Shown: positions 34,414 to 43,552 of the stretch, piece after piece
How the letters are laid out: the number at the start of each line of letters is the position of its first letter
How positions within the stretch are numbered: position 1 is the first letter of the stretch
Assembly (NCBI GenBank): GCA_030527015.1
Contig: JAUNBR010000002.1
Location: forward strand, 41,429-105,428
Source: Planctomycetia bacterium
GTDB taxonomy: Bacteria > Planctomycetota > Planctomycetia > Pirellulales > Thermoguttaceae
Length of the DNA: 64,000 nt
Direction of reading: 5' to 3'
Program-made: the position numbers and the translations under genes
Notes under the pieces: model-generated
Seen by the model: the letters and a program-made list of their open reading frames with translations, nothing else
Databases searched by the model: none
What the model was told of the DNA's origin: nothing

Positions 34414-37400
34414 ATGATTACACCTCAAAATTCAAAAAATTCATTTTCCCCTTTAAGATTAGGATTAGATGTGGGGTCCACGACGATTAAAGGGGTTATA
34501 TATGATGCGGAGACAGGAAAAATGGTGTGGTGCCGTTACGCACGGCATTTTTCTGATGTAATCCAGACGCTTTTTTCACTGGTGGGTGAGATTCAGGATA
34601 CGTTCGGCGAGCGTTCATTTTTTGTGGCGATGACCGGTTCAGCAGGAATCGGCGCAGCGATGAAACTAGATTTGGATTTTGTGCAGGAGGTGGTCGCCAG
34701 CGCGCAGGCCATAATGACTTTTTTGCCACGGACGGATGTGGCGATCGAGCTGGGTGGAGAGGATGCGAAGATCACTTTTTTTGATGAAAGTATCGATCAG
34801 CGGATGAATGAAACGTGTGCAGGAGGCACGGGTGCGTTTATTGATCAGATCGCCGTTACACTGAAAACGGATGCGGCTGGAGTGAATGATCTGGCGAGTC
34901 GTTATCAGACGATTTATCCGATCGCCGCGCGGTGCGGTGTGTTTACGAAATCAGATGTTACCATGTTATTAAATGAAGGAGCATCGCGAGAGGATGTCGC
35001 GGCCAGCGTTTTGCAGGCGGTGGTGGATCAGACGATCGGCGGCCTGGCCTGCGGGAGGAAAATTCGAGGAAATATCGCGTTTTTAGGTGGCCCACTCCAT
35101 TTTTTACCGGAACTGAGGAAACGTTTTTCTCAGACGTTAAAACTGAAACCAGAAGAGGAATTTATTCCAGAGAATGCGCATTTTTTTGTCGCACTGGGAG
35201 CTGCTTTATTGGCAGGGAAGAATCGTTCCATTACGGCCACGGAACTCTGGCGGCGCGTGTATCATGTGATGAATCATGCACATTTACGTGAGACGGGGCG
35301 TCTGCCGGCGTTATTTCCTTCGGAGGAGGAGTATCGGCGTTTTGAGAGCCGACATGGTCATTTAAAGGCGGCGCGAGGGGATTTTAAAGATGCATCGGGA
35401 GATTTATACTTGGGAATAGATGCGGGGTCCACGACTACGAAGGTCGTTCTGATGGATGCTCAGAGCAGAATTTTACAGTCATGGTATGGGCCGAATGAAG
35501 GGGAGCCGATTCAGTCGGTGCGGAAAATTCTGATGGAAATTTATGAGACCATGCCTGAAGGGACGCAGTTAAAAAATGCGTGTGTGACAGGATATGGAGA
35601 AAAAATGATTCAGGCGGCATTAGGCGTGGATGAGGGAGAAGTAGAGACGCTGGCGCATTATAAAGCGGCGAGTCATTTTATGCCGGAGGTTTCGTTTATA
35701 CTGGACATCGGCGGTCAGGATATTAAATGTATTTATATTAAAAATAAACACGTGGATAAAATAATCCTGAATGAGGCATGTTCTTCCGGGTGCGGATCTT
35801 TTATCGAAACTTTTGCGCAGTCACTGGGATATAATGTATCGGATTTTGCACAGGAGGGGCGTTTCTCACAGCATCCGATCGATTTAGGAACGCGGTGCAC
35901 GGTTTTTATGAACTCAAAAGTTAAACAGGCACAGAAAGAAAACGCGTCTGTTTCGGATATATCTGCCGGTCTGGCATACTCGGTGGCGAAAAATGCGTTA
36001 TATAAAGTGCTGAAAATCGCGGATGTTTCAGAACTGGGTGAATGCGTTATGGTACAGGGAGGGACGTTTCATAATGCGGCGGTGCTTCGAGCACTGGAAA
36101 AACTTATAGGAAAAGAAGTGCATCGGGTGGATATTTCTGGGATTATGGGAGCATATGGTGCCGCATTAATTGCCAGAGAACGTGGAATGCAAAAAAAAGA
36201 GAATTCCAGACTGATTTCACAAGAAGCATTAACGAATTTTCAGATGAAGTCCACGCTTCGCAGGTGCGCCAGCTGTGAAAATAAGTGTCTGATCAGCATT
36301 CATAAATTTTCGGGAGGAAGGACGTTTATTTCTGGAAATAAATGTGAGCGGATGACCACATCTTCACAGGAAACTTCGCGGAGAATTAATCTGTTTCGGT
36401 GTCAGTATGATCGGCTTTTTAAATTTTATCGTCCGCGTCTGCCACAGGAAGCACCTCTGGGAGAAATTGGTTTACCGCGGGTTCTGAATATGTATGAAAA
36501 TTATCCGTTCTGGTTTACCCTGTTTCATGAATTGGGATTTCGTGTGGTGGTTTCAGATCCGTCGCGAACTGAAATGTATAATAAAGGTCTGGACAGTATT
36601 TCTTCACAGACACTGTGTTATCCTGCGAAATTAGTGCATGGACATGTGGTGAATTTAATCGAAAAGGGCGTGAAACGAATTTTTTATCCGGCACAGCCTC
36701 TGGAGCGCAGGGAGTTTTCAGATGTATTTTCCAGTTATAATTGTCCGGTGGTGGGTGCGTATCCGGAAGTAATTCGTCTGAATGTGGATATGCTTCGGGA
36801 GCAAAATGTGGAATTTATCTCACCTTTTTTGCCGGTGGATGACGCGCGAAAAATACGGAACTTATTATTTCCTCTGCTAAAACCTCTGGGTGTTCGGCGA
36901 GACAGTCTGAAAATGGCGGTGGAAAAAGCCTTTCGCGCTCAGGAATTTTATAAAGAGGATGTCCGTGAAATGGGGCGGCGAGCGGTGGAGGAATTACTGA
37001 AAACAGGGATGCCTGCTATTATTTTGGCAGGAAGGCCGTATCACCTGGATCCGCTGGTTCATCATGGGATTCCAGAGCTTATCGTTACGCATGGCGCGGC
37101 CGTTCTTTCTGGAGATGCGGTGGCGCATCTGGGAAAAGAACTTTTTTTCCCGTTACAGGTGGTGGACCAGTGGGGGTATCATGCCCGACTTTATCGAGCG
37201 GCGACTTTTACCGCGATGCATCCGAATTTTCAGATGGTGCAGATGACGTCTTTTGGATGTGGGCTGGATGCGGTTACGGCGGAGCAGGTCGGGGAAATTC
37301 TGGCGGCGGCCGGGAAAGTACATACACTGTTAAAAATTGACGAAAGTACACAGTTAGGAGCGATTAAAATCAGAATTCGTTCTTTACTGTCCACCATGCG

Positions 37401-37419
37401 GGAACCGGTCTGTTTTTAA
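34414..37419 (+). CDS. 2-hydroxyacyl-CoA dehydratase activase-like ATPase (double BcrAD/BadFG domain)
   Basis: This 1001-residue protein has two copies of the ASKHA ATPase domain found in activators of radical 2-hydroxyacyl-CoA dehydratases and benzoyl-CoA reductases. Copy 1 (about 14-275) has LGLDVGSTTIKGVIYD, then ETCAGGTGAFIDQ and ARCGVFTKSDV. Copy 2 (about 328-590) has YLGIDAGSTTTKVVLMD, EACSSGCGSFIET and TRCTVFMNSKV. In known activators the two Cys of such motifs hold a [4Fe-4S] cluster between subunits. A Cys cluster (CASCENKC from residue 618) precedes a DUF2229-type domain (LNMYENYPFWFTLFHELGF). AAAGGA supports the start. The next gene continues the architecture that many anaerobes encode in one chain of about 1400 residues. 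The substrate is unknown. Confidence 0.88.
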   Translation: MITPQNSKNSFSPLRLGLDVGSTTIKGVIYDAETGKMVWCRYARHFSDVIQTLFSLVGEIQDTFGERSFFVAMTGSAGIGAAMKLDLDFVQEVVASAQAIMTFLPRTDVAIELGGEDAKITFFDESIDQRMNETCAGGTGAFIDQIAVTLKTDAAGVNDLASRYQTIYPIAARCGVFTKSDVTMLLNEGASREDVAASVLQAVVDQTIGGLACGRKIRGNIAFLGGPLHFLPELRKRFSQTLKLKPEEEFIPENAHFFVALGAALLAGKNRSITATELWRRVYHVMNHAHLRETGRLPALFPSEEEYRRFESRHGHLKAARGDFKDASGDLYLGIDAGSTTTKVVLMDAQSRILQSWYGPNEGEPIQSVRKILMEIYETMPEGTQLKNACVTGYGEKMIQAALGVDEGEVETLAHYKAASHFMPEVSFILDIGGQDIKCIYIKNKHVDKIILNEACSSGCGSFIETFAQSLGYNVSDFAQEGRFSQHPIDLGTRCTVFMNSKVKQAQKENASVSDISAGLAYSVAKNALYKVLKIADVSELGECVMVQGGTFHNAAVLRALEKLIGKEVHRVDISGIMGAYGAALIARERGMQKKENSRLISQEALTNFQMKSTLRRCASCENKCLISIHKFSGGRTFISGNKCERMTTSSQETSRRINLFRCQYDRLFKFYRPRLPQEAPLGEIGLPRVLNMYENYPFWFTLFHELGFRVVVSDPSRTEMYNKGLDSISSQTLCYPAKLVHGHVVNLIEKGVKRIFYPAQPLERREFSDVFSSYNCPVVGAYPEVIRLNVDMLREQNVEFISPFLPVDDARKIRNLLFPLLKPLGVRRDSLKMAVEKAFRAQEFYKEDVREMGRRAVEELLKTGMPAIILAGRPYHLDPLVHHGIPELIVTHGAAVLSGDAVAHLGKELFFPLQVVDQWGYHARLYRAATFTAMHPNFQMVQMTSFGCGLDAVTAEQVGEILAAAGKVHTLLKIDESTQLGAIKIRIRSLLSTMREPVCF

Positions 37420-37461
37420 AAGTTTTGTATATTTTCAGAGTATTTCGTATCAGACGTATGA

Positions 37462-37543
37462 TATACCCAAAGCACGATAAATTTTCTCTGTCCGCCGATC
37501 GGCCCGCATTTCGTGATGTATGAAATGACGGCGGTGGTGGCCG
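37462..37543 (+). repeat. Pal105 5' part, variant centre
   Basis: TATACCCAAAGCACGATAAA, an extra CTGTCCGCCGATCGGCC, then GCATTTCGTGATGTATGAAA and TG. The right-type end is replaced by the next, opposite-oriented copy. Confidence 0.7.
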
Positions 37544-37650
37544 TGTACCGGTTCCACTTTAAATTTCCGTTTTGTGTGGCTCTGAAAGCTGACATTTTCA
37601 GCGAGAAGTAAAATGCCGTGGAAGTGGAAATTTATAGTGTACCGGGTATA
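37544..37650 (-). repeat. Pal105 copy between the two activase genes
   Basis: GTACCGGTTCCACTTTAAAT, then GACATTTTCAGCGAGAAGTA and AAATGCC, ending TAGTGTACCGGGTATA. It separates the two halves of what is often one gene. Confidence 0.9.
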
Positions 37651-37707
37651 TAAGCTGAAATTTAAAGAGGAATCAGATCGTAAAATTAGGAACCATGAGA
37701 AGTAAAG

Positions 37708-39090
37708 ATGCAGCGAGAAACAGTAATGAAAAAATCGGCGAATCAAAACCTGCACGAGAATGAGGTTTTGGTGAATTTAGAAGAGTCTCAAAAATCGAAA
37801 ATCCAGCTTCCGTTACGGACACCAGATTTCCCGGTTCAGCAGAAGGACCGTTATACGATTCTTTGTCCTCAGATGGCACCGATTCATTTTGCGCTGGCGG
37901 AGGTGATTTTTGAATCATGTGGATTTCATTTAGAGATTTTGCCTGATGTGGACCGAAATGCGATCGAGGAAGGCCTGCGATATGTAAATAATGATGTCTG
38001 TTATCCAGCGATCGTGGTCGTGGGACAGTTAATTCAGGCGTTAAAGTCTGGAAAATACGATTTATCACGGACTGCTCTGATGATTTCCCAGACCTGTGGC
38101 GGATGCCGTTCAACAAATTATGCGACTTTTTTAAAAATCGCCACTTTAAAAGCAGGCTTTCCTGAAATTCCTGTGATTCCTTTTAATATTAATGTGACCA
38201 CTTCGGAAAATCCAGGAGGAGTTACCGTTACGTTTTCCATGGTCAGGAAACTGTTTTTCGCCCTTTTATATGGTGATTTATTGTTGCGTGTCTCCAATTC
38301 TTGTCGTCCGTATGAAGTGAAGCATGGAACCACAGATGCTTTAGTAAAAAAATGGCTGCATTATTTGCGCAGAGGGCTTCTGGAGGGGACATGCTGGAAT
38401 ATTTCTAAAATCGCAGCGGAAATCGTGAAGGATTTTGAATCTCTCGAACTGGTATCACGACGAAATCGTCCGAAAGTGGGAATCGTGGGTGAAATTTTGG
38501 TGAAATATCATCCTGGGGCGAATAATAATCTGGTTTCTCTTGTCGAGAAAGAAGGCGGTGAGGCCGTGATTCCGGATATGATGGATTTTGTCCTTTACTG
38601 TGTATCTTCCGATCAGTTTCGAGAACCGTATTCGCGTGTTTCTTTATGGGATAAGTTTACCAGCCGGGTGGCCGTATGGTTAATTGAGCATTATCGGAAT
38701 AAAATACGTAAGGTTTTGAATCGCAGTGAACGCTTTACCGCTGAGGGTGAATTTCGTCATTTAGTAAAAAAGGCGGCTCCTTTCGTTTCCACGTGTAATC
38801 ACACGGGTGAAGGATGGCTGCTGACGGCGGAAATGGTGGAACTGATAGAGCATGGAACACCGAATATTATTTGTGTTCAGCCATTCGGATGCCTGCCAAA
38901 TCATATTACCGGGAAGGGTGTGATGAAAGCGTTAAAGACTACGTATCCACATGCAAATATCGCGATTATTGATTATGATCCGGGTACGACCGAGGTAAAC
39001 CAGCTGAATCGGATTAAGTTAATGATGGCCGTGGCGGTACGAAATCTGACCGGTAAAACCTTAGGGGAAAATTTCTCGGATGTACTGTAA
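37708..39090 (+). CDS. 2-hydroxyacyl-CoA dehydratase-related protein (C-terminal part of activase architecture)
   Basis: This 460-residue protein resembles the C-terminal third of large acyl-CoA dehydratase activases and is distantly like the dehydratase subunits (HgdB/DUF2229-related). Cysteines that could bind an Fe-S cluster lie in RYTILCPQMAPIHFAL, NNDVCYPAIV and SQTCGGCRSTNYATF; a later FVSTCNHTGEGWL and IICVQPFGCLPNHITGKG complete the pattern. It is in the same reading frame as the preceding gene, 288 bp away, with two Pal105 elements between. Start may be ATG 37708 or ATG 37726; neither has a strong ribosome site. It probably acts together with the upstream ATPase; the reaction is not known. 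Confidence 0.82.
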   Translation: MQRETVMKKSANQNLHENEVLVNLEESQKSKIQLPLRTPDFPVQQKDRYTILCPQMAPIHFALAEVIFESCGFHLEILPDVDRNAIEEGLRYVNNDVCYPAIVVVGQLIQALKSGKYDLSRTALMISQTCGGCRSTNYATFLKIATLKAGFPEIPVIPFNINVTTSENPGGVTVTFSMVRKLFFALLYGDLLLRVSNSCRPYEVKHGTTDALVKKWLHYLRRGLLEGTCWNISKIAAEIVKDFESLELVSRRNRPKVGIVGEILVKYHPGANNNLVSLVEKEGGEAVIPDMMDFVLYCVSSDQFREPYSRVSLWDKFTSRVAVWLIEHYRNKIRKVLNRSERFTAEGEFRHLVKKAAPFVSTCNHTGEGWLLTAEMVELIEHGTPNIICVQPFGCLPNHITGKGVMKALKTTYPHANIAIIDYDPGTTEVNQLNRIKLMMAVAVRNLTGKTLGENFSDVL

Positions 39091-39271
39091 ACTTCTTACT
39101 TTTACAGTCATTTTGCCGTGCATTCTGTAAATTTTTTACGTTTACGGTAATTTTGCTGCGCGTGGCGTCCGCAGACAGGATTCTGTGAAACGAAATTTTT
39201 ATGTTTTGTGCCTCCTCTTTTTTCTGAAATGAATTGGAGCTGTGAGAATATGGAAACAAAATAGGTGAGAA

Positions 39272-39837
39272 TATATGCTGGTTCCACTTAAAATTCCGTT
39301 TTTTTCGGCGCTAAAAGCAGGTATTTTCTGCGCGAACAAAAATGTCGGAGAAGCGGAAATTTATAGCGCACAGAATATAAGAACCAGAGAAACCGAGAAA
39401 TGATATTTCTGCTTATGGAATAATACTCTGGTTTTACGTTAAAATTCCGTTTTTTTGGGCGCTAAAAGCAGGTATTTTCTGTGCGAATCAAAAATGTCGT
39501 GAAAGTGGAAATTTATAGCGCACAGAATATAAGAACCAGAGAAACTGAGAAATGATGTTTCTGCTTATATGGAATAATACTCTGGTTTTACGTTAAAATT
39601 CCGTTTTTTTCGGCGCTAAAACAGGTATTTTCTGTGCGAATCAAAAATGTCGTGAAAGTGGAAATTTATAGTGCACTGAATATAAGAGCCAGAAAAAACC
39701 GAGAAATGATTTTCTGCTTATGTGGAATAATATTCTGGTTTTACGTTAAAATTCCATTTTTTTCGGCGCTAAAACAGGTATTTTTTGCGCGAATCAAAAA
39801 TGTCGGAGAAGCAGAAATTTATAATGCATCAGGTATA
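39272..39837 (-). repeat. 152-bp tandem repeat array, each unit containing a reverse Pal105
   Basis: Units start at 39272, 39421, 39575 and 39728 (149, 154, 153 and 110 bp; the last lacks its tail). Each has TTAAAATTCCGTTTTTTTCG, GGTATTTTCTG and AAAAATGTC, an end like AAATTTATAGCGCACAGAAT, then a tail of about 45 bp with a small hairpin (AGAAATGATATTTCT). Units 2-4 begin with a slightly different right-type end (CTCTGGTTTTACGTTAAAA), so the array grew by duplication of one changed unit. Confidence 0.92.
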
Positions 39838-40416
39838 TTAAGTTTTATCTGACCGATTTTTTAAATTCTTTATCCTTTCATATGTCTTATATCTTTCTTT
39901 TCCTATATATTTTCTGCTTTCATAATAATAATTTTTTATGGTGTAAAAGCGAAAATGAGTGAAATTAGTATAAATATACCATAAAAAAGAAATTCTTTCT
40001 TAAATCTTTTTATATGTTTTCAAAAAAATTTTGAATCGTCTTCATGAATAGGAAAAATCTAGAATTATTGTTCACATGAATATTTTACCAAAAGTTTCAT
40101 TTATTGTGTAATTATCTTTAAAAATATGAGGATGAGTAAGATTTTAGCAATTATTTTTCGGTTTTTTCTATAAAATGAGGCTTTATTATGAAATTTAATG
40201 ATTATAAAGTTTTGGTTCTTTGTGAAAAAGGGTGAAGATATTCGTTTCGGGAAGAATGGATGGGGATAAGAAAATCTTTCGATGAAAGAGAAAAACAAAA
40301 CCGATTAAAAAAATAACAGGATGTTTGGGTGTAAATCATTTCAAAAGTCTGTACCTGCTGCTTTCCATTTTATCTTGAAAGAAAAAACAGTAAAATTTTA
40401 TACCTAAAATACTATT

Positions 40417-40483
40417 ACATATCCGATACACTATAAATTTTTGTTTTCACTGTCTGCTGACAGGCAGGCCGACATTTTCCGGT
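40417..40483 (+). repeat. Pal105 5' part with extra GC-rich hairpin
   Basis: ACATATCCGATACACTATAA, then CTGTCTGCTGACAGGCAGGC and CGACATTTTCCGG. The next, opposite copy begins where it stops. Confidence 0.7.
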
Positions 40484-40484
40484 T

Positions 40485-40588
40485 TATACTGGTTCCACTT
40501 TAAATTTCCGTTTCGTGCGGCCCATTAAGCAGGCATTTTCAGCGAAGCAAAATGCTGAGGAAGCGGAATTTTATAGTGCATCGGTATA
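40485..40588 (-). repeat. Pal105 copy, reverse orientation, near consensus
   Basis: TATACTGGTTCCACTTTAAA, GGCATTTTCAGCGAAGC then AAAATGC, and TATAGTGCATCGGTATA. Confidence 0.93.
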
Positions 40589-40869
40589 ATATGTATAAGT
40601 TATGGCCGTACAAAATGGAAATTTTAGTAGACCTGATATATTTCGTGTTTTAGTTTTTTGAAAATGCCGTTATAACGGCAGCCTAAATGAAAATTTACTG
40701 TGAAACATGAATGAATTTCCTTAAAGTCATGAAAAATCAACAAAATTTTAAGTTTTCTTCATGGTGTGTTTTTCTGGTATAAGATTTAATCGTTTCAAAA
40801 ATGGTGGCAGGTGTAATTTTTGAAAATCATATTTGAGACTAGGTGTCTCCTTTTTTAAGGATAATTAAA

Positions 40870-41178
40870 ATGAGTACCGCGTTATCTTTTGATCCTATTT
40901 TAAGTCTTGTGGTTCAGGTGCTTTCGAAGCTGGAAAATCGTTTCGTCGATTACCGTTCGCTTTCGATGGCCGCGATCGTCCGCAACGGTTATTATATCGG
41001 ATTATCATATAAATCAGAAAATACTCTTGTCGTCTGGCGTTCAGGAAGCGATTCGATCGAGTTTTATAACAGAAATTCGGGTGATTTAATCCAGTCGGTA
41101 AAGACAGATTCACAGATGACAACAGAAATAGATTCTTTGCCCACGCCTGGGATGCACAGTTCCGCGACTTTTGTATAA
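40870..41178 (+). CDS. Conserved-looking hypothetical protein, 102 aa
   Basis: I do not recognise this small soluble protein. It starts MSTALSFDPILSLVVQVLSK, with AAGGA about eight bases upstream; a GTG at 40843 is a less likely start. The first 30 residues look helical, followed by beta-rich SMAAIVRNGYYIGLSYKSEN and LVVWRSGSDSIEFYN, and a Ser/Thr-rich tail. No signal peptide, membrane helix or metal motif is visible. It is well isolated, with about 250 bp of non-element DNA before it and a hairpin terminator after it, which argues that it is a real single-gene unit. Its codon use resembles the neighbouring genes. Confidence 0.7.
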   Translation: MSTALSFDPILSLVVQVLSKLENRFVDYRSLSMAAIVRNGYYIGLSYKSENTLVVWRSGSDSIEFYNRNSGDLIQSVKTDSQMTTEIDSLPTPGMHSSATFV

Positions 41179-41268
41179 CAGGTATGTGTCTAGAAAAAAT
41201 GTCAGAAAAATAGAAATTTGAACCGTATACAAAATAAAAAATAAGTACGTACACGGAATCATAACAGT

Positions 41269-41329
41269 AAAAACCATATAAATTGAACGTCTGGACAGTT
41301 TCTGGCGTTAAAATATATATGGTTTTTTT
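41269..41329 (+). terminator. Terminator of the 102-aa gene
   Basis: AAAAACCATATA (41269-41280) pairs with TATATGGTTTTT (41316-41327), followed by further T. An inner AACG / CGTT pairing can shorten the loop. Confidence 0.75.
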
Positions 41330-41539
41330 GTTTATTGTCAGGAAACTTTCATTTTATATAAGATGTACGGTAAATCCGGTATTTCCCCCTCTTTCCATAA
41401 TATCTGAAACGTCTTTCATGTATAACTGTACTAAACAAAAAAGAAAGTGGTATCAGCTAAAAACCTTTTTCTCTGATTCCAGGCACGGAAATATGGGCCT
41501 CATACCATACGAAATGAAAATTTACGCCGAGTCCGCTTT

Positions 41540-41644
41540 TATCTCTGATACAGAATAAATCCTGATTTTTTGGCATTTTTCTTTGTAAAAAAAGCCTATT
41601 TTCAGAGCCGTACAAAACGAAAATCGAAAGTAGAACTGGTATAT
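41540..41644 (+). repeat. Pal105 copy, diverged
   Basis: TATCTCTGATACAGAATAAA to AAGTAGAACTGGTATA. Its final TATA is shared with the next copy, which runs the other way. Confidence 0.82.
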
Positions 41645-41746
41645 ACTGGTTCCATTTTAAATTTCAGTTTTTTGCGGCTCTTAAAGCAGGCATTTTCAGC
41701 GAAGCAAAATGCCGGGGAAACGGAATTTTATAGTGTATCGGGTATA
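41642..41746 (-). repeat. Pal105 copy, reverse orientation, near consensus
   Basis: TATACTGGTTCCATTTTAAA, GGCATTTTCAGCGAAGC then AAAATGCC, and TATAGTGTATCGGGTATA. It is tail-to-tail with the previous copy, sharing TATA. Confidence 0.94.
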
Positions 41747-41850
41747 AATATACCCATTTTTTATTAAATTTAAGTTTTATGCGGTCACAAAATCCAGATT
41801 TTTTCGTTAAACGTGCTTAAAAAAAGAAAAAAATAATCGTGCCTCCAGTT

Positions 41851-41957
41851 TATACTGTTTCCACTTTAAATTTCCATTTTGCGCGGTTCTTAAAGCCAGA
41901 TATATCAGCGAAGCAAAAACTGCTGGGGAAACGAAAATTCATAATACATCAGACATA
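41851..41957 (-). repeat. Pal105 copy, reverse orientation
   Basis: TATACTGTTTCCACTTTAAA to ATAATACATCAGACATA. The inner hairpin is diverged. It ends 22 bp from the ruvB stop. Confidence 0.85.
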
Positions 41958-41978
41958 AATATATTTTGAACGAAATAA

Positions 41979-43055
41979 TTAAATAATTCTTGCGTTTTGC
42001 AGGTGAATGTGTCCCAGACCTGTCAGTTTTCGTCCGCGTGGTGTACGAATGATAAGTTCACTGCGCAATAAAAACGGTTCCACTTCATCTTCCAGCGTAT
42101 CTGTAGCGACATTCATCGTATGGGCGATCGCCTCCACACCGGTCGGACCACCTCCGAAAACACGTAAGAGAACTTCCATGTATTTTCTGTCTTGACGGTC
42201 CAGCCCGAGTGAATCGATTTCCTGCATACTCATGGCTTTTAAAACCACTTCCAGAGTGGCCTCACCATTTGCGCGGCTAACGGCGTAATCACGTACCCAG
42301 CGAAGACGGTTATTCGCAATTCGTGGTGTACCTCGGCTTCTGCGGGAAATTTCCACCGCGGCCTCTTCGTCTAGAGACAGATGCAGCTTTTGTGCATTTC
42401 TTAATAAAATAGTCGTTAAATCTTCCACTGGATAAAAATCGAGATGTTCGCGCATCTGAAATCTGTCGCGTAAAGGCGCAGAAAGGAGACCTGCCCGAGT
42501 CGTCGCGCCGATAACGGTGAAGGGAGCCAGAGGCATATTTAGTGTTCGTGCGTTTACCCCTTCACCGATCGTTAAATCGATACGAAAATCTTCCATGGCC
42601 GGGTATAAAAATTCTTCCACGGCTTTTTGCATCCGATGAATTTCGTCGATAAAAAGAATAGAACGTGGTTCCGCATTCGTCAGATATGGAATAAGATCTT
42701 TGGGAGCTTTCAGCGTGGCTCCGCTGGCGATTTGGCATGAAGTTCCCAGTTCACGGGGAATGCACGTGGCGAAGGTGGTTTTTCCCAGTCCTGGAGGTCC
42801 GTCAAAAAGAATGTGTCCCAGAGGTTCTTTGCGTTTTTGAGTCGCGTCGATCGCAATTAATATTCTTTCGTACACGTCTCTCTGACCGACCATTTCATAT
42901 ATGCGGGTGGGGCGTAACGCACCATCTTCTTCCTGGAGTGAAGAGAAACTGACGGAGGGAATAATCCTTCGTATGGAAATATCTTCTTGGTTCTCTTCCT
43001 GCTGAGAAGAAAATTCAGAATCATCTTGTGGGGATAAAATGGTTTCACGCGGCAT
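41979..43055 (-). CDS. ruvB: Holliday junction branch migration helicase RuvB
   Basis: RuvB is the hexameric AAA+ motor that, with RuvA, drives Holliday junction branch migration. In 358 residues it has an N-terminal extension of about 45 acidic residues, then RPTRIYEMVGQ, Walker A FDGPPGLGKTTFA (about 85-97), Walker B SILFIDEIHRM, the sensor region VIGATTRAGLLSAPLRDRF, RSRGTPRIANNRLRWVRDYA with the arginine finger region, and the C-terminal winged helix (LRSELIIRTPRGRKLTGLG). GGAG stands ten bases before the ATG. ruvA and ruvC are not in the window. The gene is flanked by Pal105-rich gaps. Confidence 0.96.
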   Translation of the reverse strand: MPRETILSPQDDSEFSSQQEENQEDISIRRIIPSVSFSSLQEEDGALRPTRIYEMVGQRDVYERILIAIDATQKRKEPLGHILFDGPPGLGKTTFATCIPRELGTSCQIASGATLKAPKDLIPYLTNAEPRSILFIDEIHRMQKAVEEFLYPAMEDFRIDLTIGEGVNARTLNMPLAPFTVIGATTRAGLLSAPLRDRFQMREHLDFYPVEDLTTILLRNAQKLHLSLDEEAAVEISRRSRGTPRIANNRLRWVRDYAVSRANGEATLEVVLKAMSMQEIDSLGLDRQDRKYMEVLLRVFGGGPTGVEAIAHTMNVATDTLEDEVEPFLLRSELIIRTPRGRKLTGLGHIHLQNARII

Positions 43056-43181
43056 TTTGGGGTTACTCCATATAAATAATATTCTGGTTTTATAATGAGA
43101 TTAAAATTTTTTGCGGTTCCAGTCGGCAGGTATTTTATATGTATCTCGAGGATAAGGGCAAAAGTAGTCACAGATTTATTT

Positions 43182-43302
43182 TATACTCGGTTCCGTATAA
43201 ATTTCTCTCTCCTGTCCGCCGACTGGCTGGATGGCATTTTTCGCTGAAAAGCCCGGGCTTTTAGAGCCGCACATAATGAAAATTTAAAGTAGAGCCATAA
43301 TA
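43182..43302 (+). repeat. Pal105 copy, long variant with extra GC-rich segment
   Basis: TATACTCGGTTCCGTATAAA, an insert CTGTCCGCCGACTGGCTGG, GGCATTTTTCGCTG and AAAAGCCC, ending AAAGTAGAGCCATAA. The left end mixes left- and right-type sequence. Confidence 0.8.
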
Positions 43303-43428
43303 TCCTAGAGGAAAAAGGCATTTTTGTCAAGTCAGTATCTGTTTTGAGGTACATAAAACTCCGTTTTGGGAAATGTCGTAATGAGTGAAATACTCTCTGC
43401 TTCCACGTTATGTACAGAACTCAAATTT

Positions 43429-43552
43429 TATATCCGATTCCCTATAAATTTCCACTTATCGGTCTGCCGACAGGTCGGCCAGATTTTTGTTTCACGGAAA
43501 ATGCTGGCTTTCAGAACCGCGTAAAGCAGAAATTTAAAATAGTGTCAGTATA
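43429..43552 (+). repeat. Pal105 copy, long variant with extra GC-rich segment
   Basis: TATATCCGATTCCCTATAAA, an insert GGTCTGCCGACAGGTCGGCC, then GTTTCACGG and AAAATGC, ending AATAGTGTCAGTATA. Confidence 0.82.

Larger units (their letters stand above)
39091..40842. other. Large gene-free region with a tandem array
   Basis: The region holds a 152-bp tandem array (39272-39837), about 550 bp of A/T-rich DNA without recognised features (39840-40400), and further Pal105 copies at 40417-40588. Small open frames here lack ribosome sites. No RNA gene was recognised. Confidence 0.7.
41179..41978. other. Gene-free stretch before the ruvB 3' end
   Basis: A terminator (41269-41329) and three Pal105 copies (41540-41644, 41642-41746, 41851-41957) with fragments near 41750-41810. 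No gene recognised. Confidence 0.7.
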
